Assembly (NCBI RefSeq): GCF_945605565.1
Contig: NZ_OX216966.1
Coordinates: 2,844,001-2,908,000 of the forward strand
From: Paenibacillus dendritiformis
Lineage (GTDB): Bacteria; Bacillota; Bacilli; Paenibacillales; Paenibacillaceae
DNA: 64,000 nt
Direction of reading: 5' to 3'
The translations under genes and the position numbers were made by a program. Under the pieces are notes generated by a model. The model ran no database searches, was not told the DNA's origin, and worked only from the letters and a program-made list of their open reading frames with translations. Shown here piece by piece: positions 53,512-61,347 of this stretch (position 1 is its first letter; every line of letters begins with the position of its first letter).

Positions 53512-54036
53512 TCAGCCTTCCGCCAGCTTGTCGCAAAATGCCTTCCCGTAAGCGGGAAGATCGGGCGGTCTGCGGGCCGATACGAGATGGCCGTCCACGA
53601 CGACCTCCTGATCGAGCCACGTCGCGCCCGCGTTCTCCATGTCATCCCGGATGCCCGGCGTCGATGTCACGGTCCGGCCTTGAAGAATCTTGGCGGAGAT
53701 GAGCACCCAGCCTGCGTGGCAGATCTGGCCTATCGGCTTGCCCGCCTTGTCCATACCGCGGATAATGGAGAGCACGCCTTCATAGCGGCGGAGCTTGTCG
53801 GGAGCCCAGCCTCCCGGCACGAGCACGCCGTCGTATGTCCCGGCATCGATATCCTCGAAAGCATAGTCGGATGTGGCGGGAACGCCGTACTTCCCGATAT
53901 ACGTCTTGCCGGCCTTATCGCCAACCAGATGCACCTCCGCCCCTTCTTCGCGGACGCGGTGAACCGGATACCATAATTCCAAATCCTCGAATTCCTCATC
54001 AACGAGCGCGATGACGCGCTTGCCGCTTAAACGCAT
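53512..54036 (-). CDS. DJ-1/PfpI family protein
   Basis: Protein of 174 residues with a class I glutamine-amidotransferase-like fold. The nucleophile elbow is C106-H107 in GQICHAGWVLISA, with a glutamate near the N-terminus in DEEFEDLELWYP. The members are protein/nucleic acid deglycases or proteases of the PfpI (YraA/YhbO) type, linked to stress protection. ATG 54036 follows AAGGAG at 11 bases. The frame extends to 54135 but without a better start. It stands alone. Confidence 0.88.
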   Translation of the reverse strand: MRLSGKRVIALVDEEFEDLELWYPVHRVREEGAEVHLVGDKAGKTYIGKYGVPATSDYAFEDIDAGTYDGVLVPGGWAPDKLRRYEGVLSIIRGMDKAGKPIGQICHAGWVLISAKILQGRTVTSTPGIRDDMENAGATWLDQEVVVDGHLVSARRPPDLPAYGKAFCDKLAEG

Positions 54037-54450
54037 AAAAATCTCAACTCCTTCGTACGTTGTATCGAAGAACCAACCTCCTGAGCAATCGAACGCGATC
54101 CGGGCCTTATTGCATCTTAACGGCTGTATTTCCATAATGAAGCCTATTGAGTCTTGGGGCGGAATCGCCTACGATTTTAACAGGGAGATTTGTTCTGCGG
54201 ATGGAACTGTTCCTTATCTATTCATTACCATAACGTCAGTCGGATGAAGCTGTCAAATGATATCGGCCCTCCGGCAGCGGCCTGCTTTCCGCCAGGCTCG
54301 GCTCGCAGGGGGAGAGGCTGAACAGCCCAGACGGAACCGTGAGGGCGGACAGCGTCCAGATGATACATATCGGAGCGTATTCCATGCGATATGGCACCAG
54401 GTCCGGCGTAGGGGGCAGACAGAGAGAAACTGTGATGTAGGGGTGGTTGT
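54037..54450. other. Intergenic stretch with no recognisable gene
   Basis: This 414-base region lies between the divergent PfpI and zinc-ribbon genes. The right half (about 54255-54420) is GC-rich and purine-rich. It contains no terminator, tRNA or convincing ORF. A weak ORF at 54011-54247 overlaps the PfpI 5' region without a ribosome site. Confidence 0.5.
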
Positions 54451-54924
54451 ATGACGAAACAATGTAACTGTGGCCATGAGATGCGGCTTGCTTTGCGCAC
54501 CGTTATCCACGACCGGACAATACACATTCACGATGTGCCTGTGTTGACTTGCCCGCATTGTGAACGCTCGGAGCTGTACCCGGCGATCAAGCAGGAGATA
54601 ACGGATATGATTCGCTGCCGCAAGGCCGGGCAGAGCAAGGAAGTATACGGCATGGAGGAGGAAGGCGAATCCGTGCCGCAGCACTATTTTTTCGAGGAGA
54701 TGAATGAGGCGGCCAGCGTGCTGGCCGAATGCGCAGACGCGTTCGGGCCCGGCGATCTGCTTCCTTACGCAGAGCAAGTGATGAACGAGCGGATTAACAA
54801 GCTTCTGGATATGTACCTGCTGGCGAAGACGCTGGGGGATGAGGAATGGATGTCTGAGCTGCAAGAGCGCTTAAAACAGATTTCAGGTTTTAGTTTCTAT
54901 CCAGATCGGGTTAAAATAAGTTAA
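54451..54924 (+). CDS. YgiT-like zinc-ribbon protein
   Basis: Protein of 157 residues. C5 and C7 (MTKQCNCGHEM) and C34 and C37 (VLTCPHCERSE) form a zinc ribbon like that of antitoxin YgiT. The remaining helical part (FFEEMNEAASVLAECADAFGP, then NKLLDMYLLAKTLGDEEWMSEL) has no helix-turn-helix I can name. No toxin gene is adjacent. It is probably a stand-alone regulator or metal-binding protein. Confidence 0.75.
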   Translation: MTKQCNCGHEMRLALRTVIHDRTIHIHDVPVLTCPHCERSELYPAIKQEITDMIRCRKAGQSKEVYGMEEEGESVPQHYFFEEMNEAASVLAECADAFGPGDLLPYAEQVMNERINKLLDMYLLAKTLGDEEWMSELQERLKQISGFSFYPDRVKIS

Positions 54925-54989
54925 GAGGCTCTAAGCCTACTGCACTCCCTCGGAAAAAAGCTTCCGGCGGGAACAAGGAGGATTCCCGA

Positions 54990-55334
54990 TTGAGATCGAT
55001 AGATACGGAACAAGCGCTGCAGGAATGGATAGATTCAACCAAAGAGCAGACCGCCGTCTTGTTCAAGCACAGCACCCGCTGTCCGATTAGCGCCCGGGCG
55101 AACGAAGAGATGGGCAAGGTGGCGGAGGAATTCGAGCCCCGGGGGATTGCCATGGGGCGAATTCTTGTCGTCGAGCACCGCGATGCGGCGCTCGCCTGCG
55201 CGGACAAGCTGGGCATCCAGCACGAATCGCCACAAGTCATCGTGATGAAAGAAGGTCAGGTCGTCTGGCATGACTCCCATCATGCGATAAATTTTGACAA
55301 TGTAAGTTCGGAGTTGACGTCCTCCTCCCGCTAA
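54990..55334 (+). CDS. brxC: Monothiol bacilliredoxin BrxC (YtxJ family)
   Basis: Thioredoxin-fold protein of 114 residues. The active-site segment is VLFKHSTRCPISARA with C31 as the only active cysteine (CPIS). Members reduce bacillithiolated proteins in Firmicutes. TTG 54990 lies seven bases after AAGGAGGA, with no earlier in-frame ATG. ccpA is next downstream, and in B. subtilis ytxJ lies close to ccpA as well. Confidence 0.9.
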   Translation: MRSIDTEQALQEWIDSTKEQTAVLFKHSTRCPISARANEEMGKVAEEFEPRGIAMGRILVVEHRDAALACADKLGIQHESPQVIVMKEGQVVWHDSHHAINFDNVSSELTSSSR

Positions 55335-55367
55335 ATGACTCATTTTCAGACGATTGCAGTTGTAACA

Positions 55368-55396
55368 TTGCGAATTTTCTGAAAATATCGTATCAT
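55368..55396 (+). promoter_or_regulatory. Candidate promoter of ccpA
   Basis: TTGCGA and TATCAT are separated by 17 bases, 53 bases before the start. TTTTCAGA and TCTGAAAA flank it as an inverted repeat (about 55343-55385), which could bind a regulator. Confidence 0.5.
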
Positions 55397-55448
55397 GAAA
55401 TGTAATAAAAGGGTCGTAACAAATTTTCGGTAATTGGAGAGAAGATTC

Positions 55449-56459
55449 GTGACGGTAACTATTTATGATGTAGCGAGAGAAGCGGGCGTCTCGATGGCCA
55501 CCGTTTCCCGGGTTGTGAACAACAATCCGAACGTGAAGCCGCAAACGCGAAAAAAGGTGTATGAAGCGATTGAGCGTTTAGGTTATCGCCCGAATGCAGT
55601 CGCACGCGGACTTGCGAGCAAAAAGACGACGACCGTTGGGGTCGTCATTCCCGATATTTCCAATTCTATTTTTGCTGAGGTCGCACGAGGGATTGAAGAT
55701 ATTGCGAACATGTACCACTACAATATCATTTTGTGCAACGCAGACAAGAAGAAAGAGAAGGAAATTCGCGTCATCAATACGCTGCTGGAGAAGCAAGTGG
55801 ACGGGCTCGTGTTCATGGGCGGTGTCGTAACGGAGGATCATATCCAGGCGTTCCGTACCGCATCCGTTCCGATCGTGCTGTGCGCGACGACGGACGAGAA
55901 CGGCTCCATTCCTTCGGTAGACATTGATCATGAAGGGGCCGCATTCGATGCGGTTAACACCCTTATTCGCCACGGTCACCGCGATATTGCGATGATTAGC
56001 GGCACGCTTCAGGATCCGGCGAACGGATTCGCGCGCTTCCAGGGCTATAAGAAGGCTTTGGAGGGCGCAGGCATCGAATACAAGGAAGACCTGGTCCGTA
56101 TCGGGAACTACCGGTATGAATCCGGCGTGGAAGCCATGAAGTATTTCCTCGGTCTGAAGAAGCGCCCGACGGCGATTTTTGCGGCAACCGACGAAATGGC
56201 GATTGGAGCGATTCATTGCATTCAGGACGCCGGGTTGAAGGTGCCTGACGACTTCTCGGTCATCAGCGTTGACAATATCCGCATGGCTTCGATGGTTCGT
56301 CCTCAGCTGACGACGGTAGCCCAGCCGATGTATGATATCGGCGCGGTGGCGATGCGCTTGTTGACCAAGCTGATGAAGAAGGAGAATGTGGAGAATTCAC
56401 AGGTCGTTCTGCCGCACGAGACGATTCTTCGCTTGTCGGTCAGCCAGGTGAATGAGTAA
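55449..56459 (+). CDS. ccpA: Catabolite control protein A
   Basis: LacI-family regulator of 336 residues that binds cre sites together with Ser-phosphorylated HPr. The DNA-binding part [35 protein letters not shown] is almost the same as B. subtilis CcpA. The hinge [25 protein letters not shown] and C-terminal [28 protein letters not shown] are conserved. GTG 55449 follows GGAGAG. TTG 55434 is the in-frame alternative. It lies next to the acetate genes it would control. Confidence 0.97.
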   Translation: MTVTIYDVAREAGVSMATVSRVVNNNPNVKPQTRKKVYEAIERLGYRPNAVARGLASKKTTTVGVVIPDISNSIFAEVARGIEDIANMYHYNIILCNADKKKEKEIRVINTLLEKQVDGLVFMGGVVTEDHIQAFRTASVPIVLCATTDENGSIPSVDIDHEGAAFDAVNTLIRHGHRDIAMISGTLQDPANGFARFQGYKKALEGAGIEYKEDLVRIGNYRYESGVEAMKYFLGLKKRPTAIFAATDEMAIGAIHCIQDAGLKVPDDFSVISVDNIRMASMVRPQLTTVAQPMYDIGAVAMRLLTKLMKKENVENSQVVLPHETILRLSVSQVNE

Positions 56460-56487
56460 GGCCGCAGCATGCCGGCGGCATATGAAG

Positions 56488-56509
56488 AGCCCCTATTATG
56501 GGGCTTTTT
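56488..56509 (+). terminator. Terminator after ccpA
   Basis: GCCCC pairs with GGGGC around six bases and is followed by five T residues. Confidence 0.75.
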
Positions 56510-56572
56510 GTGTGTCGAGTCTGCTGCGATAACAAGACATTCGATCATGAAGGATTGAAGGGGGAAGGCGAT

Positions 56573-57283
56573 ATGGCAAGCGAAGCCGTAATCGGAATTA
56601 TTGGCGCGATGGACGAAGAGATTGAGCGCCTGCTGCAGGCTGCGCAGGAAGTTGAGGAAGTGAAGGTAACGGGCATGACCTTTTACAGGGGGAACCTGGC
56701 GGGGCAGCCGGTCGTCATATGCAAATCGGGCGTCGGCAAAGTCAATGCCGCCGTCACGACGCAAGTGCTGATTGACCGCTTCGGGGCCAAGCAGGTGCTC
56801 TTTACCGGAGTAGCCGGCGCTATTCACCCGGAGCTGAACATCGGCGATATCGTCATCTCGACGTACTGCATGCATCATGATATGGATGTGACCGCGCTTG
56901 GCTTCGAGCCCGGGGTCATTCCCTTCCAGGAGACCTCCCGGTTCGAGGCGGATGGCGCCCTGATTCAGCTGGCCGAGCAGGTATGCGCGGAGCTGTTCCC
57001 GGGACGCTATCTGAAGGGCGGGGTACTGTCCGGCGATCAATTCATCGCCAGCCGCGACAAGGTCAAGGCGCTCTTCGAGACGTTCCCGGGCTCGGCATGC
57101 ACGGAAATGGAAGGCGCGGCCGTAGCGCAAGTATGCCATATCCATGCGATCCCGTTCGTCATCATCCGGTCGATGTCGGATAAAGCGGACGGATCGGCCC
57201 ATGTCAATTTCGCGGAATTCACGGTCGAAGCCGCGCTCCACTCGTACCAAATCATCGAGCGGATGGTCAGTCAATCCGCCTGA
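56573..57283 (+). CDS. mtnN: 5'-methylthioadenosine/S-adenosylhomocysteine nucleosidase
   Basis: Enzyme of 236 residues that hydrolyses MTA and SAH, feeding methionine salvage. IIGAMDEEIERL, KSGVGKVNAA, GVAGAIHPELNIGDIVIS and the catalytic EMEGAAVAQVCH are the family motifs, and the catalytic aspartate is in IIRSMSDKADG. ATG 56573 follows GGGGGAAGG. The longer frame from 56498 overlaps the ccpA terminator. It ends 75 bases before the convergent acuC. Confidence 0.95.
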   Translation: MASEAVIGIIGAMDEEIERLLQAAQEVEEVKVTGMTFYRGNLAGQPVVICKSGVGKVNAAVTTQVLIDRFGAKQVLFTGVAGAIHPELNIGDIVISTYCMHHDMDVTALGFEPGVIPFQETSRFEADGALIQLAEQVCAELFPGRYLKGGVLSGDQFIASRDKVKALFETFPGSACTEMEGAAVAQVCHIHAIPFVIIRSMSDKADGSAHVNFAEFTVEAALHSYQIIERMVSQSA

Positions 57284-57358
57284 TCATGCATGTCCGCGGC
57301 GATGTTCCTGACGGGAAGGCAGCGCGTTCCCATCCGGATTCCCGCCGCGGCTTGTCCT

Positions 57359-58546
57359 TCATCTTACATACTCCAGCGCCAGCTCCTTCACTTGCTCGTT
57401 CTTCGCTTCGATAATGGATCGCCGTGGCATCGGAGCCCATCGCGCCACGTCATCGAGCCAGGTGGACGGCAGCGGCACCGGAGCCTCGCCAGACCACCGA
57501 GCAATCCAGGCCTCTGGCAGTGGTGTCAGCGGCTGCCGCACCAGCTCGTCCTTCAGCGGATGCTCGCTCATCTCCAGCCACAGCATGCTCCAGGCGCGCG
57601 GCACGACTCTCCAGATGTCATAGCCGCCACCGCCGAGAGCCACCCATCTTCCTTCGCAGCTCGCATGTGCGAGCCGGTGGATCATCTTCGGCATCTCCGC
57701 ATAAATACGCATGCTGCAATGCATGTGAGACAGCGGATCGAACGCATGCGCGTCGCAGCCGTGCTGGCTGATGATGATGTCCGGGCGGAAGCTTCGCGCG
57801 ACCTGGCCGATCGTCTCCTCGAAGCAGTGCAGCCACGATTCGTCCTCTGTATACGGTTCCAAAGGCACGTTCACGCAAGCGCCGAATCCTTCCCCGGCGC
57901 CGCGCTCGTTCACGAAGCCGGTTCCCGGGAACAGGAATTTGCCCGTCTCGTGAATGGAATAGGTGAACACATTCGGGTCGGTATAGAAGCTCCATTGGAC
58001 GCCATCGCCGTGATGGACGTCGGTATCGATATAGAGAATGCGGGCATTATAGTGCCTCCGCAGCCAGGAGATGGCCACAGAGGCGTCGTTATATACGCAG
58101 AAGCCAGCTCCTTTCTCGCTGAAGGCGTGATGCAGCCCGCCTCCCAGATGCAGAGCGTGGACGGAGCGGCCGTTCATGACGGCCTCGCAGGCAGCGACGG
58201 AGCCCCCCACGATCGCGCTGGCCGCCTGGTGCATGCCCGTGAAGTAAGGGGTGTCTTCCGTATGGAGGCCGTACTGATCGGAGCGGGCGACCCATTCCTC
58301 CGCAGGAGCGGCTTCGCTTAACCGCTTCACGGCCTCGATGTAATCCTCCCTGTGTATGTACCGGATCCACGCCTCCCAATCTGCCATCCCCGTGGCAGGC
58401 CGAACGATGATATCGTCGGAGAGGGCGCCGATGCGCGTCAATAAATCGTTGGTCATGACGAGGCGGCGCTGATCGAACGGGTGATCGGCGTTGAACCGGT
58501 ACCGCAGCGCATCGTCATGCATGAAATATAGGGCTGTGTCGGCCAT
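57359..58546 (-). CDS. acuC: Acetoin utilization protein AcuC (class I deacetylase)
   Basis: Zinc deacetylase of 395 residues that reactivates acetyl-CoA synthetase by removing a lysine acetyl group. The histidine pair and zinc ligands are in LHLGGGLHHAFSEKGAGFCVYND and YIDTDVHHGDGVQ, with a later SQHGCDAHAFDPL and ALGGGGYD. The start at 58546 follows GGGAGGGATGG. ATG 58573 would include that ribosome site. It is transcribed with acuA, with the acuB gene of Bacillus missing between them. Confidence 0.95.
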   Translation of the reverse strand: MADTALYFMHDDALRYRFNADHPFDQRRLVMTNDLLTRIGALSDDIIVRPATGMADWEAWIRYIHREDYIEAVKRLSEAAPAEEWVARSDQYGLHTEDTPYFTGMHQAASAIVGGSVAACEAVMNGRSVHALHLGGGLHHAFSEKGAGFCVYNDASVAISWLRRHYNARILYIDTDVHHGDGVQWSFYTDPNVFTYSIHETGKFLFPGTGFVNERGAGEGFGACVNVPLEPYTEDESWLHCFEETIGQVARSFRPDIIISQHGCDAHAFDPLSHMHCSMRIYAEMPKMIHRLAHASCEGRWVALGGGGYDIWRVVPRAWSMLWLEMSEHPLKDELVRQPLTPLPEAWIARWSGEAPVPLPSTWLDDVARWAPMPRRSIIEAKNEQVKELALEYVR

Positions 58547-58588
58547 TCGAGCACCATCCCTCCCTTTTGCCATATTGATAAGATTGAT

Positions 58589-59221
58589 TCAGTACATGAA
58601 CCGCTGGCGGAAGCGCACGCGGTCGAATTGCTCCCGCGAGGAGAGCGGAACGTCCTTGCCGATGCGGACCATCAAGCAGTTGGCAGGGTGCGAGCAGATC
58701 TCCGGATCGTCCGTCGCATACCATACCATCCCGACCGATTCCATCAGCCGCTCCATCATTTTCCGGTAATCCCACACATTGAGCCGGGTGCCTTCCAAAT
58801 CCCAATGCCAGTAGTACTCGGTCGTAAACACGATATAGCTCTCCATCTGATCGTCTTCAAACGCGGTAATAATCATTTTTTTGCCGAGCCCCAGCGAACG
58901 ATACTCGTTGGCGACCTCGATGGCGCCCAGCTCGATGAGATCCTCCATGCCGCCCTCCGACCAGCGCTCCAGTTCGTCCGGATAGTGAAAGGTGACGTAT
59001 CCGACGATGGTCTGGCCGTCCCGGGCCGCAATAATTCGTCCTTCCGGCAGCCCGGCGATCTCGATTAGCGCCTCCTGCTGTTCCTTCGGCCTTCGGAACG
59101 CGTTCAGGTCCGGGTGCATGTCCCATGTGCTCAGCAGCTCCGGCTTGACGGGACCTTCCACGATGATGACGCGATCTTCGTAAGGGATGATTTGCGCGTG
59201 ATAACATTTTCGATGCTCCAC
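58589..59221 (-). CDS. acuA: Acetoin utilization acetyltransferase AcuA
   Basis: GNAT acetyltransferase of 210 residues that acetylates and inactivates AcsA. HPDLNAFRRPKEQQEALIEIAGLPEGRIIAARDGQTIVGYV and the acetyl-CoA motif IEVANEYRSLGLGKKMI are typical. GTG 59221 follows AAGGAG at nine bases. It is divergent from acsA across a 274-base promoter region, matching the B. subtilis arrangement. Confidence 0.93.
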   Translation of the reverse strand: MEHRKCYHAQIIPYEDRVIIVEGPVKPELLSTWDMHPDLNAFRRPKEQQEALIEIAGLPEGRIIAARDGQTIVGYVTFHYPDELERWSEGGMEDLIELGAIEVANEYRSLGLGKKMIITAFEDDQMESYIVFTTEYYWHWDLEGTRLNVWDYRKMMERLMESVGMVWYATDDPEICSHPANCLMVRIGKDVPLSSREQFDRVRFRQRFMY

Positions 59222-59351
59222 ACCCAGCAGCTCCTTTCGTCTCTTCCCTTGGTTATAGCAAAAAAAGGCCGTTTTGAAAAGGAAAAGAATAGGCTAAAAG
59301 AAAAACATATGCTATAATAAATCAAGCTTTAATAATTCATGAAATCTCCCC

Positions 59352-59381
59352 TTGACAGCACGATTCACATCAAAGTCAAAT
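59352..59381 (+). promoter_or_regulatory. Candidate acsA promoter
   Basis: A perfect TTGACA (59352-59357) and TCAAAT (59376-59381) are 18 bases apart. The start point would be near 59388, just before the cre site. Confidence 0.55.
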
Positions 59382-59397
59382 TTTTTTTGCAAGCTCC

Positions 59398-59411
59398 TGA
59401 AAACGGTTTTA
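59398..59411 (+). promoter_or_regulatory. cre operator for CcpA upstream of acsA
   Basis: TGAAAACGGTTTTA matches the cre consensus TGWAANCGNTNWCA at 13 of 14 positions, the exception being T for C near the end. Its place about 10-25 bases downstream of the likely transcription start would allow roadblock-type repression. Confidence 0.75.
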
Positions 59412-59495
59412 TTTGCGAATGAAGCAAATACTGGCATGACCAAACAACCAATCATGAACAGTCATGAAGTTAGGAAACAGGAGGATGAAGCGACA

Positions 59496-61220
59496 ATGAG
59501 TAACGTGCAAGGAGAAATCATTACACCATCAGCAACAAGCCCGAACTTGAAAAATTACGAAGAGGCGGTTGCCAACTTCAACTGGGAGAGCGTGGAGCAG
59601 AATTTCTCCTGGGCGGAGACGGGCCGGATCAATATGGCTTACGAGGCGATTGACCGCCATGTCGATCAGGGCCGCGGGGATAAGGTGGCTCTGCTCTATA
59701 GCGATGCGCAGCGTGATGAATCATATACGTTCGCGGACCTGAAGCGCAAGTCCAATCAATTCGCCAATGTGCTTCGCTCACTCGGCATTCAGAAGGGCGA
59801 GCGGGTCTTTATTTTTATGCCGCGCACACCGGAGCTCTATGTCAGCGTGTTCGGCATCCTGAAGGCGGGAGCGGTTGTCGGCCCGCTGTTCGAAGCGTTC
59901 ATGGAGACGGCGGTCAAGGATCGCTTGCAGGACAGCGCAGCTGCAGCGATCGTGACGACGCCGGCGCTGGCCCACCGGGTGCCGCGCGCGGAGCTTCCGG
60001 AGCTAAAGCATGTCATTCTCGTCGGCGAAGACGTGAATACGGAGGATGGCTATATCGATTTCTTCGCCGAGATGGCGGAAGCGTCCGAGGAAGCCGAGAT
60101 GGAATGGCTGGGCCGCGAAGACGGCCTCATTATGCACTATACATCCGGGTCGACCGGGAAGCCGAAGGGCGTCTATCATGTTCAAAATGCAATGATCCAA
60201 CATTATCATACAGGCAATGTCGTGCTAGATTTGAAGGAAGACGACGTATACTGGTGCACGGCCGATCCAGGCTGGGTAACAGGCACATCGTACGGCATAT
60301 TTGCGCCGTGGCTGCACGGCGTAACGAATGTGATCCGCGGCGGACGGTTCAGCCCGCAGGATTGGTACAACACGATTCAGAAATATAAAGTCACGGTATG
60401 GTACAGCGCGCCGACCGCGTTCCGCATGCTGATGAGCGCAGGGAACGATGTCATCGCCCAATACGATCTGTCCAGCCTCCGGCATGTCATGTCCGTCGGC
60501 GAGCCGCTCAATCCGGAAGTCGTTCGTTGGGGCATGAAAGTATACGGTCAGCGCATTCATGATACGTGGTGGATGACGGAGACGGGCGGACAGCTGATTT
60601 GCAATTATCCGGCGATGGCGCTGAAGCCCGGATCGATGGGACGTCCGGTGCCGGGCGTAGAAGCTTCGATTATCGATGATCAGGGGAACGAGCTGCCGCC
60701 ATACCGGATGGGGAATCTGGCTATCCGTACGCCATGGCCTTCGATGATGCGCCAAGTATGGAACAATCCGGCCAAGTTCGAGGAGTATTTCCGCGTTGAC
60801 GGATGGTATATTTCAGGCGACTCGGCCTATCGGGACGAGGATGGTTATTTCTGGTTCCAGGGACGGATCGACGACGTCATCAATACGTCAGGCGAGCGGG
60901 TCGGGCCGTTCGAGGTCGAGAGCAAGCTGGTGGAGCATCCGGCTGTCGCGGAAGCCGGGGTCATCGGCAAGCCGGATCCGGTACGCGGCGAGATCATTAA
61001 GGCGTTCATCTCTTTGCGGGAAGGATACAGCCCGTCGGATGAGCTGAAGGCCGATATTTCCAGATACGTGAAGGAGAACTTGTCCGCGCATGCAGCGCCG
61101 CGTGAGATTGAATTCAAGGATAAGCTGCCGAAGACCCGTTCAGGGAAAATTATGCGCCGTGTCTTGAAGGCATGGGAACTGAATCTGCCGACAGGCGATT
61201 TATCGACAATCGAAGACTGA
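59496..61220 (+). CDS. acsA: Acetyl-CoA synthetase
   Basis: Enzyme of 574 residues that makes acetyl-CoA from acetate, ATP and CoA through an acetyl-AMP intermediate. The AMP-binding loop is MHYTSGSTGKPKGVYHV, with ADPGWVTGTSYG, WWMTETGGQ and the hinge region GRIDDVINTSGERVGPFEVES. The catalytic and acetylatable lysine is K551 in PKTRSGKIMRR, the AcuA/AcuC target. ATG 59496 follows AGGAGG. A longer frame from 59352 would run through the cre. Length agrees with B. subtilis AcsA (572). Confidence 0.97.
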   Translation: MSNVQGEIITPSATSPNLKNYEEAVANFNWESVEQNFSWAETGRINMAYEAIDRHVDQGRGDKVALLYSDAQRDESYTFADLKRKSNQFANVLRSLGIQKGERVFIFMPRTPELYVSVFGILKAGAVVGPLFEAFMETAVKDRLQDSAAAAIVTTPALAHRVPRAELPELKHVILVGEDVNTEDGYIDFFAEMAEASEEAEMEWLGREDGLIMHYTSGSTGKPKGVYHVQNAMIQHYHTGNVVLDLKEDDVYWCTADPGWVTGTSYGIFAPWLHGVTNVIRGGRFSPQDWYNTIQKYKVTVWYSAPTAFRMLMSAGNDVIAQYDLSSLRHVMSVGEPLNPEVVRWGMKVYGQRIHDTWWMTETGGQLICNYPAMALKPGSMGRPVPGVEASIIDDQGNELPPYRMGNLAIRTPWPSMMRQVWNNPAKFEEYFRVDGWYISGDSAYRDEDGYFWFQGRIDDVINTSGERVGPFEVESKLVEHPAVAEAGVIGKPDPVRGEIIKAFISLREGYSPSDELKADISRYVKENLSAHAAPREIEFKDKLPKTRSGKIMRRVLKAWELNLPTGDLSTIED

Positions 61221-61276
61221 TCCGCATGGCGAAGAGGAGGCCCAGGGCTTCCTCTTCTGCTGCCGGCTAGAATAAG

Positions 61277-61314
61277 ACAACAGCGATGGCTTCTCAGGAT
61301 GCCATCGCTGTTGT
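61277..61314 (+). terminator. Bidirectional terminator between acsA and the PBP gene
   Basis: ACAACAGCGATGGC pairs with GCCATCGCTGTTGT around a ten-base loop. The strand-specific T runs are weak, but the stem is long and lies between convergent genes. Confidence 0.7.
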
Positions 61315-61347
61315 TCGTTCGCAGAGCGCGAGGGTTCGCGCCAATTG

